Assembly (NCBI RefSeq): GCF_001411555.2
Contig: NC_049909.1
Span: 13,078,686 to 13,142,685 of the forward strand
Length of the DNA stretch: 64,000 bases
Direction: 5' to 3'
DNA from: Juglans regia
Lineage: Eukaryota > Streptophyta > Magnoliopsida > Fagales > Juglandaceae
Shown here in pieces: positions 21,066 through 31,493 of this stretch; position 1 is the first letter of the stretch, and each line of letters opens with the position of its first letter. Under the pieces are notes generated by a model. It was not told where the DNA came from. It ran no database searches and saw nothing but the letters and a program-made list of their open reading frames with translations. The translations under genes were made by a program, and so were the position numbers.

Positions 21066-21429
21066 GATGTTTGGAAACAATTTACATTTCATATCATCCC
21101 ATCTCATTTCCTTTCCAAACATTATTAAAAAAATAAATACTTTCAAACTAATCATTACAACTTTTCCAAACTTTCAAACAAAAAACAATTCAACATTTTT
21201 AAATCTCAAAACAAAAATAATATTAAAAAATTATATTCTAACAATATTTTAAATTTATAATATTTTTTATTAACTTTTTATTTCTCCTTAAAATATTTTT
21301 TATTCAACATTTTATCTCTCCTTTCTTAAAACTCAATAAATATTTAACTTAAACTATCTCATTACTATTCACAAACTATCTTACTACTATTCATAAAATT
21401 CTCATCTTATCTCATTTTCTAAACATCCT
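21066..21429. repeat. MITE copy in unit B
   Basis: Left end GGATGTTTGGAAAC and right end TTTCTAAACATCCT form an imperfect inverted pair. An internal partial repeat (TTTTATTTCTCC.. / TTTTATCTCTCC..) is present only in this copy. Confidence 0.75.
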
Positions 21430-22297
21430 CACCTCTAACAGTTGATCAACATTAAACAATTCTTCTAAGAGTTCTCTACCATATTTTCTCTTTCATGCAT
21501 GTCTTTCAAATTAAATTAATTTCACAACATTGTCGTTTTTGTAAAAGTTAATCTTTAAATAAATGCAACTATACCGCTTTAATTATAACCTTCACTTTGC
21601 CCTATTGATGTGGTACCACCATATGGTATCACATGGTTTATTAAAAAAATAACATAAAGGGTAGAAGGAATATATATAGGATTTTAATCTTCTCTTTTTG
21701 TGTTTTGGGACCCAATTTTATTTTGAAGTGGTCGTACCACATGATCAATAGAATAAAATGAACGGTATAACTAAGGTGGCATAGTAGCAGTTCTCTAATC
21801 TTTATGGTTGGTTCAATTATAAAAAGTAATTGGACTGAAGTTGGATCCTTTCATTTTATTTATGCATCATTTCATCCAACGTGACCAAATAACAAAAAGT
21901 TGCATCCATGTATTAATACCTAAAAAATAATCTTATATATATATATATATCATCTTAGCTTTCATGGAAGATATGCAAAATCACAATGATAGACATTGCC
22001 CTTGACCTTCTGGAAATGTTAGTTTGTTTGCTAGCTATTGGGGATCACGACCCCCGGCCCGTGGGTGTTGCTGTCTGTTGATCAATTTACCAAAGATTGA
22101 CTTAATTAATTAATGTACTCCATTTTAAAAAAAAAAAAGGGTCTACAATGGAAATTTATGTGAATTCTAAGTGTAATATACTATTTTTTTTTTTAAGAGA
22201 AATGATATTTATATATTTAAGGTACGTAAATCCTACACATTCAATTTGAAAAAAATGAATAAATATGATACGTGACTATACTTTTTAGTTTCAAAAA

Positions 22298-22486
22298 ATC
22301 TTTACAACCTCCTAACATTCTACACTCTACATTATTTTTAATTTTTATTATTTTTTTCTTTTATCAAATATTTATTATATGAATAATGAATAGAAAATTT
22401 GAAATAATTTAAAAAAAATTTTAAAAAAAATATTAAAAATTTAAAAAAATTATGAAGTGTGGAGTGTGGTAGAGGTTGTGTAGCAA
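22298..22486. repeat. Hairpin MITE in the promoter region of P450 gene 2
   Basis: TACAACCTCCTAACATTCTA (about 22310) is matched in inverted orientation by the strand around 22452-22485 (..GTGTGGTAGAGGTTGTGTAG), with a very AT-rich centre. It sits about 320-510 bp upstream of the start codon and has no counterpart upstream of P450 gene 1. Confidence 0.6.
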
Positions 22487-22732
22487 AGCTCTAATGAAAT
22501 TTGATATATATATTAAAGGGCTATATTTTTTAGTTTTGATAATTTGATACATAAAAGATAAAACATTCCATAATTGGAGTATAAATGTATTGCCTAGCTA
22601 GCTTCACCTTAAAAGGAAGGTTTTGCGATACATAAGCTGGTCTATTAGCAAATTATGCATAACTTGCACACATAAGACTATTACTCATTTCTTAAAGAGA
22701 CAACCCGGACTTGCAGATAAATCTAGCATTCT

Positions 22733-22745
22733 CCAATAAAAGGTG
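22733..22745 (+). promoter_or_regulatory. Possible TATA-like element of P450 gene 2
   Basis: CAATAAAAGGTG lies about 70 bp upstream of the ATG in a short leader whose 3' part (AAAGAGAGCTC..AGAGCA) resembles that of gene 1. Position is reasonable for a core promoter; it is only a motif guess. Confidence 0.25.
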
Positions 22746-22808
22746 AAAGGAAGACCACAAAGAGAGCTCTAGCTAATAGTAGACAACTTCGTCCTGCTGC
22801 CAGAGCAG

Positions 22809-25183
22809 ATGCAGATATACCTCCAATATATGCATCCCTTCGTTATCTATGGCTTTCCCTTTCTTTTCTTCGCGCTCTTTCTCCTCAAATGGCTCTCCAT
22901 AACCCCTCCCAAAAACATGCCGCCTTCACCGCCAAAGCTTCCTTTCCTAGGGAACCTCCACCAACTCGGTTTGTATCCTCACCGCACCCTTTGTTCGTTA
23001 GCTCAACGCCATGGCCCGCTCATGCTGCTTCACTTCGGCAGTCGGCCTGCGCTAATCGCGTCGTCTGCAGACACTGCTCGAGAGATCATGAAAACCCATG
23101 ATGTCATCTTCTCCAACAGACCAAAACTAAGCATTTCCGACAGACTTCTCTACGAGGGTAAGGATGTGTCGACAGCTCCCTATGGGGAGTACTGGAGGCA
23201 AATGAGAAGCATTTGCGTGCTCCAGCTTTTGAGTAACAAGAGGGTTCAGTCTTTTCGAGCTGTAAGGGAAGAAGAAGTAGCCTTGTTCATGGAGAAGATC
23301 AGAGACCAGTCTTGTTCGTTGTCGTTGCCAGTAAATTTAGGCGAGATGTTTGTCTCGCTGACCAACGATATCATTTGCAGAGTGGCTTTTGGGAGGAAGT
23401 ACAGTACAGGTGAAGATGGGAAGAAGTTTGGACAGTTGTTGGGAGAGCTTATGAAACTGTTGGGTGCTTTCAATGTGGGGGACTTCATTCCATGGCTGAC
23501 ATGGGTAAATGGAATCAATGGTATTGATGCTCGAGTGGAGAAAGTCTATAAGGAGTTTGATCAGTTTTTAGATGGCATAGTAGAGCAGCACAAAAGAGAG
23601 AACAGAATTAATGGGAATCATGGAAGTACACTACTTCTGGGTGAAGATAAAAAAGATCTGGTGGACGTTTTGCTCGAGATCCAAAATGATAACGCTGCTG
23701 GAGTTGCCATGGACGAAACAAGCATTAAAGCACTAATCTTGGTACTCTTTCTCGATCACAATCTATTTGGATTAAATTGTGGGTTGTGTCCACATTTCTG
23801 TGAACTTTTAAGATGGATCATGAACTGTCTGTACATTTGATCTACGGATACCTACCATGATTTATTAGATGTTTTCACGAGTGATCTGCAAAATTCAGTT
23901 TGTGGTGCGCTGCTCAGAATATCTAAATAAAATATTTTGATCTTCAAGTGTTTTTCCTGTTAACATGAGTACTGTGATATCTGTGTTTGGTGGTGTGCCA
24001 ATTCTCAGAACTTCGGTCTCCATATATATATATATTGGCAAATAGGCAACCCTCTTAGGATCATTTAGCTAGGGAGGGCGCTGGTTGAATTACAATATAC
24101 CTGATTTATGATATTGTTGAGCATGCATATTCAATCATCCAAAATAATTCATGCTTCATGCTCATATAAAATAGGGAAATGATTTATATAGTCTAGATGT
24201 GCAAGTCTTATGCATATATACCCTTCAAAAGAAATAGTGAAAATCTGAGATTCATATAAAAAAACCAAGCATTTCATTGTGGATTCTATTTTTAAAAGGG
24301 AGTGCGCGGGAGTACTTGCACACTCTAAAACTGTATCTAGTATTATTCTATAAGGTATATGGATCAATCTCACTTTTGAGTTTGGATATTTGAATCAATT
24401 TTCTAACAATTAGTGCCATTTCATCATTGTTTTTCTGTTTTAAGGTACACATATAATTTATGATCTGCTAATTTCTTTGTCACTTTCTATTTATTTAGTT
24501 TCTAATTTCTAATCTTTTCCATATAAATTTAAGTCTATCCTCGATTATTGTAGGATATGTTTGCTGCTGGAACTGATACTACTTACACAGTTCTAGAATG
24601 GGCAATGTCAGAGCTCTTAAGGCACCCTAGAGTCATGAAGAAATTGCAAGATGAGGTAAGGGGGATTTCACAGGCCAAAACCAGCATAACTGAGAACCAC
24701 TTAGAGAACATGCACTACTTGAAAGCAGTGATAAAAGAGACCTTTCGGCTATATCCTCCAATCCCATTATTAGTTCCCAGAGAATCAACCCAAGATGTTG
24801 AAATAAAGGGCTATCACATTCCTGCTGGAACCTTAACTTTCATTAATGCATGGGCAATTGGAAGGGACCCTGCATTGTGGGAAGAACCAGAAGAGTTTCG
24901 ACCAGAGAGGTTCTTGACTTCTTCTGTAGATTTTAGAGGACATGATTTCCAGCTGATCCCATTTGGAGCTGGAAGGAGGGGATGCCCAGGAATCACATTT
25001 GCCATGGCTACCAATGAGCTTGTGTTGGCCAATCTTGTGCACGAGTTCGACTGGGCATTGCCTGGTGGTGCATGTTTGGAGGATTTGAACATGACCCAAT
25101 GCACTGGTCTTACTATCCATAGAAAAGTTCCTCTCCTTGCTGTTGCAAGTACTCCTATATATATATATAAGTCGGGGAAATAA
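22809..25183 (+). CDS. Cytochrome P450, CYP71 family-like, gene 2 (two exons)
   Basis: Exon 1 is 22809-23741 and exon 2 is 24554-25183, phase 0, GT-AG intron of 812 bp; 520 residues. Landmarks: membrane anchor (about 10-30), PPSPPKLP hinge, [11 protein letters not shown]-helix motif (312-321), ExxR in KETFR (373-376), FRPERF, and heme loop [11 protein letters not shown] with Cys455. It is a close paralogue of gene 1: in exon 2 I count about 22 differing residues out of 207, concentrated around the K-helix and C-terminal hairpin. The C-terminus contains an in-frame (TA)n run encoding IYIY, absent in gene 1. Likely an ER-anchored monooxygenase of specialised metabolism; substrate unknown. No lesion seen. 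Confidence 0.93.
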
Positions 25184-26422
25184 TTCTACCATTTATATAT
25201 ATGGTGTTGCCTATATATAATTTATATATGTTGCTATCTATGGAAATAATTAATGAAATAATTTTACCATTTATAATTCGGTGTAAAAACATATAATTTA
25301 TCATAGAGAAAGTGTTATTCATCTATCGTTCTTTTAACCATCATTATATATTCTCTAATATGACATTAAATGATTGAAGTATTAAATCTTATTTTTTTCT
25401 TCTAATGAGTTTTGCTACTCATCATTCCCACACACTACACTTATTTTTAATTTTTTTTTTTAATTTTATTTTATTTTATTCTTCTTAAACTAATTGATTT
25501 TTTCTACTCATCATCTATATACCACACATTTAGTAAGAAAAAAAAAATTATATATAGTGTGTGGTATAAATATGATGAATAGAATTTTTCAAAGTTTAAA
25601 CCCGGCTGGCCAAGCAGTCCTTGTATGTGCTTTCAATTAAAACTTCTAACTTCCTAAATTTTGAAATCAATCAAATCGCTCCTTCAGCCAATCTCCCATA
25701 TTAATTTTTGAAACAATTCATGGCCTGCTTGGTTTTGAATTTGAATCAATTAAATTTTTTTTTTTTTTTGGTTTCTCCACATAGGACTACAGAACTTAAT
25801 TGGGTGCCTCCACGTCCCCTTTAAAAAGAAAAAAGGGCACTCTATTATATATCAAACCGGTATGATTTAATTTGTAAGATTCAAATTTTAAAATTTATTT
25901 TTTAAATTAAATGATGACATATACTCACTTTATTAGATCATGTGATCTACATATATACCGGCATAATCATATTAATATAATTTCAAAGAAAAAATTTATT
26001 TTTGTGTATCAACATAGTTGTTTGAGTAATTTTATATACAACCGTAAAGCGCGTAAACATCACATAACTGTTTTGAAAAAGAGTGAGATCTACTATTAAA
26101 AAATTAATTTTTTTATGTGGGTCTCATATTTTATTCACTCTTTTTAAAATGATTAAGCAGTGATTGCACAATTCACGGTTACAAATATCTTTTCTCTATT
26201 TAATTAGATGGATATTGCAAGCAAAGGCGACCAAGTAAATAAAAGGACCATATGAGTCTTAACTTGTTTCATTCAAGACGTTATCTCATGATCATCAACG
26301 TTACCGACAAATGAAAAATCACATTCATATAATATAGCCAAAAATAATTAGCAATATTCTAGTTGCGTATAGTCATGTCTATCAATCAATTTATATATAT
26401 AGCCATTGCATTTATATATATA
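25184..26422. other. 3' flank of P450 gene 2 and AT-rich intergenic DNA with hairpin repeats
   Basis: 25184-25370 is homologous to the 3' flank of gene 1 (AATAATTAATGAAATAAT at about 25242 may supply the poly(A) signal). 25500-25591 is a hairpin: CTACTCATCATCTATATACC is mirrored by GGTATAAATATGATGAATAG. 26031-26190 is another hairpin (see hairpin family). No gene seen. Confidence 0.55.
26031..26190. repeat. Hairpin MITE, 160-bp family, copy 1
   Basis: Outer arms TATATACAACCGTAAAGCGC and, inverted, ..CACGGTTACAAATA; inner arms AAAGAGTGAGATCTACTATT and GGGTCTCATATTTTATTCACTCTTT around an AATTAATTTTT centre. Same design at 26964-27120, 27476-27635, 45910-46059 and 46080-46232. Confidence 0.65.
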
Positions 26423-26450
26423 CTAGGTCGGAACAACGTGCAAAGCACGT
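26423..26450 (-). other. Helitron 3' terminus: hairpin plus CTAG
   Basis: Plus-strand sequence CTAGGTCGGAACAACGTGCA runs on through AAGCACGTT. The palindrome GCACGT/ACGTGC close to CTAG is the classic Helitron 3' signal. Confidence 0.8.
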
Positions 26451-26693
26451 TTGTCTAGTTTGGTGAGATATCGATATTTATAATACATTAGTTTAGAATA
26501 TAACATAATCCAACACATATTTATAATACATTTGGGTGCGATGAGGAACACAGTCAGGCCGATCAGAGGACAATTTAGTCAAACTTGGGTCACAAAATAA
26601 TAATATTAATAATAAAGAAATTCAGGTTTTTGTTTTGGGCCCTAAACCTTTCCTTTGGACCAATGGTTCCTACTTTGATAATGGGCTCTAGGC

Positions 26694-27712
26694 AGGTCCA
26701 ATAAAGCCCACTTTCCACTAATAAACATATGTATTCTTCATACTTTTTTAGGTTGAGAAAAAATTAAAGGATAATAATCTTGGCTCCAAATAGATAAGTT
26801 ACACCTAAGTCATTTATAAAAAAAGTGAACCATATTAAAAATATATTTTTTTTAATATATACATTTTTTTATAAAAATTTAGACAAATTTATCTATTTGA
26901 TACTCATATATAATTTATCAAAAACAAAACATGAAAGACCAAATTGAATTAAATAAAAGTAATGTTATATACCGTTATGAGTGTCTAAACGTAATGCAAT
27001 TATTTTATAAAAGAGTAAGATTTATTATTAAAAACTTAATTTTTTTTATATAAATCTTGTAATCATTTATTATTTTTTTAAAAATTGCGAAGTGTTTGTT
27101 TACTTTACAATTATAAATATAATTTGTGATAGTCTTTTATATATTATTGGCTTTTATTTTGATTTAATTATTATTATTGTTGGTATTGTTTTTTTTTCTT
27201 TGAGTAGGTCCAATAAAGCTCACTTTCGACTAATAAAGATATGTACTCTTTGTATCTTTTTTAGGTTCAGGAAAAATTAAAGGATGATAATCTTGGCTCC
27301 AAATAGATAAGTTACACCTAAGTTATTTATAAAAAAAGTGGACCATATTAAAAATATAATTTTTTTAAAATATATATTTTTTTATAAAAATTTAGACAAA
27401 TTTATCTATTTGATACTCATATATAATTTATCAAAAACAAAGCATGAAAGACCAAATCGAATTAAATAAAATTAATGTTATATATCGTTATGAGTGTCTA
27501 AACGTAATGTAATTATTTTACAAAAGACTAAGATCTGTCATTAAAAACTTAATTTTTTTTATGTAAATCTTGTAATTATTTATTATTTTTTTAAAAATTG
27601 TGAAGTGTTTGTTTACTTTACAATTATAAATATAATTTATGATAGTCTTTTAAATATTATTGGCTTTTATTTTGATTTAATTATTATTATTGTTGGTATT
27701 GTTTTTTTTCTG
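26694..27712. repeat. 512-bp tandem duplication inside the Helitron
   Basis: Unit 1 (26694-27205) and unit 2 (27206-about 27712) both begin AGGTCCAATAAAGC and end near GGTATTGTTTTTTTT. Each unit holds two AT-rich hairpins: one with AATAGATAAGTT ends and one of the 160-bp family (26964-27120; 27476-27635). Only scattered differences separate the units, so the duplication is fairly young. Confidence 0.9.
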
Positions 27713-27725
27713 AGTTTGGGTTTTT

Positions 27726-28566
27726 TATAGTGGTTTTATAATTATCTATTTGAATTGGGCTTTGTGGGTATGATTTTAGGCCCAGCCCGTATGAGAGAAA
27801 GGGGAGCCTAGCCTTATAGTGGTTTTATTACTTGAATTGGGCTTTATGGGTATGATTTTAAGCCCAGCCCGTGAGAGAAAGGGTAGCCCAGCCCGTGAGA
27901 GAAGGGGGGAGCCCAGCTCGTCTAAAACGGTGTCGTTTTCGCTAGGGTAAAATGAAACCCTAGGTTTCGTGTTTCTCTCTTCCGGTTTGTAGTGTGCCGC
28001 ACGAGCCCAACTCTCCCATTTCTTCTTCTTCTTCTTTGTTCTTCTTCTTCTTCATGTTTGCCGAAACCCTTCGGAAACGGCGCCGCACGAATCCTCCCCT
28101 CCCTTCTGCCATTTCTTCTTTCTTCTTCTTTCTTCTTCTTCTTCTTCTTCTTCTTCTTCTTCCGCACGAATCCAGTCCCTTCTCCCATCTTTTCTTCTTC
28201 TTCTTTCTTCTTTCTTCTCCTTCTCCTTCTTGTTGTTGTTGTTGACCCTTGCGCCGCCATTCACCCACCCTCGCGTGGACCATCGGCCTCACTTCACCCT
28301 TTCTCTCACGGTCTTCGATTCATGGTAAGTTTTTTTTTTTTTTTTTTTGTGTTTTTAAAATACTTGAAAATCTAAATGTGGTTGATGAAAAAACCCTAAT
28401 TGTTTTATTAGGGTTGCGCCGCCATATCCATCTCCCGAAACTCACCCACCCTCGCGCGGACCGTGAGCCTCACCTCACTCTTTGTCTTCGATTCCCATAG
28501 TAAGTTTTTTTTTTTTTGTTTTTTTTGTGTTTTTAAAATACTTCAAAATCTAAATATGGTTGATGA
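27726..28566 (+). promoter_or_regulatory. Promoter/5'-UTR-like fragment carried in the Helitron, with duplicated leader
   Basis: 27726-27900 has about two copies of a repeat with TTGAATTGGGCTTTATGGGT and AGCCCAGCCCGTGAGAGAAA. Then come AAACGGTGTCGTTTT (27927 on), a telo-box-like AAACCCTAGG (27955 on), TTC-rich leader DNA, and ATG/GTAAGT at 28322-28329, which looks like a first-exon donor. A second copy of the end of this leader (GCGCCGCCAT...GTTGATGA) is at 28416-28566, copying 28251-28388. The makeup is like the 5' end of a housekeeping gene, presumably captured. Promoter function is inferred. Confidence 0.5.
28019..28227 (+). repeat. Interrupted (TTC)n microsatellite tract
   Basis: Long TTC/CTT runs broken by short unique pieces (GTTTGCCGAAACCCTTCGG, GAATCCAGTCCC). 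Reading frames across it are low-complexity Ser/Phe/Leu or Lys/Arg/Glu and are not credible proteins. Confidence 0.9.
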
Positions 28567-28639
28567 TATTATGTATTTGTTTTATTAGGATTTTTAATTT
28601 AAGATTTTTGTGATTGTGTTTGTGTTATTAGGGTTTTGT

Positions 28640-29650
28640 AATTAGGCGTGTCCTGTTAATTGGGGAAATCTGTATATATAGCCATTAATAGAAGAATATC
28701 CATGAACATACAAATACAGCAAAAGCAGCACCAATTTGTGTAATATCCTAACATTTAAAAACTGCACTTTGTAATTTTTTTCAAAACTTGGCAACAATTT
28801 GGTAGTTGTACAAATATAATAAAGTTCAGCAAACAATCTAGGTTGCTAAGTGAAGTGCATAGGAATTCATGATGATGAGGAGAGACAACTACAAATTCAA
28901 AAATATATAAGCAGCAACTACCAAAAAATAAAATGGAAAAAAAAAAAACTAATATTTAAATAAATTGTTTATAAACTGCATGAGAAATGAATTAAGTACA
29001 AAAAGAAAAGGCCTTATGAGAAGTCGCAAACTCACCTTTGCAGTACTGGCAGCTCACAATCTCCCTGCCAATATTAAAAACAAAAAATGGATGAATAAAA
29101 TGAAACAAGAGGAAATGAAGTCAATAACGATAAAAAAAAAAATTAAAAAAAATTAAAAATGGCAAATTATGCTGGAAGTCTGGAAGTGATAAAATGTTTA
29201 ATAAGATGACAGTATGCATGAACAAATAATTAGATGTATCTCTTCAGATTAGCCAAGCCATGTCAAGGCATCCTTTAGAAAGACTCGGCAGCAACTAAAA
29301 CCTGGCTAAAGTTGTTCAATCCCACTGCTTTTGCTATGTGTTCATCATTTTCACTTATTTCTACTTGTTTACCCCAAGATAGCAAATTAGCAATGCGGTG
29401 GATTGAACAACCAACAAGTGAAATCTATTCCCTTTTTAAAAATTTTTTGACTGAAATACTTCTCCTAAATTAGTCTTTTCATAAGCAGTAAATATTTTTA
29501 AAATTACAAAAAGATGTATCCCAAATATATAGAAAGAAATAAATAATACCATACACTTACTAAGATAAGAGCTAGGAATGTGCAGTTGATCCTCACCCAA
29601 GAACACCTCAAAGAACTGGGAAATCAGCTGAAAACAAATCATCACAAGTA
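28640..29650 (-). pseudogene. Exon-like fragments captured by the Helitron
   Basis: On the minus strand, TTGTTTTCAG precedes an open exon-like block (29630-29564) reading LISQFFEVFLGEDQLHIPSS then YL, followed by GTAAGT. A second tiny block (about 29063-29034) sits between ATTGGCAG and GTGAGT and reads EIVSCQYCK. Proper splice signals on both sides suggest pieces of a captured gene. FFEVFL..LHIP.SYL is loosely like the start of a plant B3 DNA-binding domain, a weak guess. The rest of the region is AT-rich and intron-like. Confidence 0.4.
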
Positions 29651-29767
29651 AAAACCAGCAGTAAACATAAAAAAACAGTAAAAGGGAAAAATGGAAGAGA
29701 AGAGAAGAACAGAATCTGCTTGATCCTTATTCACCTATGACAATTTGCTTGATCCTTAGTAAAGACC

Positions 29768-29850
29768 AGAATTTGTTTAGTTGGAAGTGAAGTTGTATGA
29801 GGAGCAAATATCAGAATTTGTTTAGTTGGAAGTGAGGCTGCATATATGTG
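29768..29850. repeat. Short tandem repeat, period about 44 bp
   Basis: CAGAATTTGTTTAGTTGGAA followed by GTGA occurs at about 29768 and 29812. Confidence 0.7.
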
Positions 29851-30179
29851 GTTGGGTTTGGTTAAGTTTGGCCTGTCAAAAGACATTATGTTTATAAACT
29901 GCAATGCCTCGTCTCCTCCCATACGACCACTCCAAGACCAAGTAAAAACTGCAAAACCAACCAAGCCAGACACAAGGAAAAAAAAAACTCTCAAACCATA
30001 TATGGAAAAAACTATCAAATATGCATGCATATGTTCTTTTGTTTTCAGCTAGAGTACAGTTTTTGTGTACATTTTTATTTTATCTTTCTTCTTAAAAATC
30101 TTTCTAACATGATTTTTTTTTTTTTTTAAGAAAGTATGGCTGCCTGATAACAGCCCAAAATCACAACGTGTAATTTTTT

Positions 30180-31400
30180 TTCTGTTGGCAGCGTTGTTTT
30201 TTGGCAGTTTTGTTTGGCAGCTCCTTTGTTATTTTGTTTTTTTGGCAGCTTTTGTTTTCTTATCCACTGAGTATTAGGTTATTTTAAGTTCATTATTTTT
30301 CACCTTTATGTTTTGACAGTAATGTCAGGCCACCACTTTCATGTTTTTCATATCCTTTAGTCAATTTTGCAGTTCTCCTTTAGGTTTTGACAGTTATACC
30401 AGTTGACTATTTTCATGTTTTTTCGTTGTATGTTTTTTATTTGGGTTTATTATTTTTATCCTTTATAATTTGGCAGATATGTCAGCACAACATTTTTATG
30501 TTTTATTGTGTACTTTTTCTGATCTGCAGGTTGAACCTGCTTTCTCAGTAAACAGGCAGAGGACAGGAAAGCAGCAAATTTGACAAGTCCCTTTCAAATG
30601 CATAGACTGCAGTGCAGTTGGGTTCCATGCATTTTTATCAAAGGCAAAGCATGATCATGAGGACACGACCTCAATACACACTTCAAGTAAATTATTTTTT
30701 AGGAATATTTTATGATATTTGTTAATAAGTGAGGTTGGTACCCTATTCATTTAGTCTTTAAGCAAGAATTGTTTATGATGGTTATTTGATTTAGATAAGC
30801 TTAGTTAGTTTAAAATATATTGATTATCTTCAAACTACTGTGACATATGAAAGTGGTGAAAGTGGTGCATATACTGTGACATAGGTAGTAAAGATTTAAT
30901 TTAGATAAGCTTAGTTTCAAATATATATTATTTTTACTGTGACATAGAAACAACTCATATACTCATGTTAGCTAGGAAAAAGATTCCATATTAGTAATGT
31001 ATTTGGCGTGCTACACTGCCAATAAACAGACTTCAAAGATGTGAAAGCTCAGTTTTGCAGCTTTTCACATTATCCATTGAGTATTAGATTATTTTGAGTT
31101 TATTATTTTTCTGCTTTCAGTTATGCAGTCCAGCACTTGCATGTATTTTGGTTGCATGCTTTTTAACACTGCCAATAAACAGACTTCAAAAGTGTGAAAG
31201 CTCAGTTTTGCAGTTTTTCACATTATCCATTGAGTATTATATTATTTTGAGTTATATTAATTTTCACTTTCTGTTTTCCTGTGTACTTTTTCTGCTCTGC
31301 AGGTTGATAACATGTGAAAGCTCGTGTAAAACAAAACTTTGTATGCTTTGTATCAGGAACAGAGACTTGTCAATTGATATTGTCAATTAATGTATTTATG
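30180..31400. repeat. Diverged tandem repeats near the Helitron 5' end
   Basis: 31013-31123 and 31166-31283 are copies (ACTGCCAATAAACAGACTTC, CACATTATCCATTGAGTATT) with a 153-bp period. Weaker copies of the ATCCACTGAGTATTAGGTTA core occur near 30260, and TTTTCTGCTCTGCAGGTTGA-type units occur near 30518 and 31287. 30120-30560 is T-rich with recurring TTTGGCAG. No coding signal. Confidence 0.7.
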
Positions 31401-31493
31401 TTTCACTCAACTAACGTTGATTTAACAGAGCACTAACGGAAAACAAGAATTTCCGTTAGGCTCCGTTAAATAGCCACTTATATATATAGAAGA

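Larger units (their letters stand above)
18686..22196. repeat. Tandem duplication of a 1.7-1.85 kb noncoding block
   Basis: Unit A (about 18686-20530) and unit B (about 20546-22196) align in order: AGATGCAAAACAAATATTAA / ATATGCAAAACAAATATTAA; CATCAATATCAAAATAAACA; a MITE copy; TTGGACTGAAGTTGGATCCT; TTCATGGAAGATATGCAAAA; GTTTGTTTGCTAGCTATTGG; and GTCTACAATGGAAATTTATG. Unit A alone has about 20000-20450; unit B alone has about 21478-21800. A third, degraded copy of the middle part is at 31497-31640. No coding potential. Confidence 0.85.
26423..31493 (-). mobile_element. Non-autonomous Helitron (about 5.07 kb)
   Basis: On the minus strand the 3' end has a 7-bp stem hairpin AACGTGC-TTT-GCACGTT, eight bases, then CTAG at 26426-26423 followed by host T: the CTRR/T Helitron terminus. 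The minus-strand 5' end reads A/TCTTCTATATATATAAGTGG at 31493, fitting a 5' TC terminus and insertion between A and T. No Rep/helicase frame is present, so movement would need a helper. The interior carries tandem repeats, a promoter-like stretch and exon-like pieces. The 3' terminus is firm; the 5' end rests on TC plus A/T flanks and on flanking homology to 19.76 kb. Confidence 0.7.

Noticed and set aside
8136..25183. A biosynthetic gene cluster with different enzyme classes
   Set aside because: Only P450s were found; no methyltransferase, acyltransferase, synthase or glycosyltransferase lies in the window.
24814..25192. Antisense open frames opposite P450 exon 2 (also 10703-11038)
   Set aside because: Mirror frames of a conserved coding exon; they occur at the same place in both paralogues because the exon is conserved.
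27922..28500. Long overlapping open frames across the TTC-rich tract
   Set aside because: Low-complexity Ser/Phe/Leu and Lys/Arg/Glu frames from a microsatellite on both strands; no domain and no start context.
26423..31493. Possible autonomous Helitron with Rep/helicase
   Set aside because: No HUH Rep or helicase motif in any frame of the interval.
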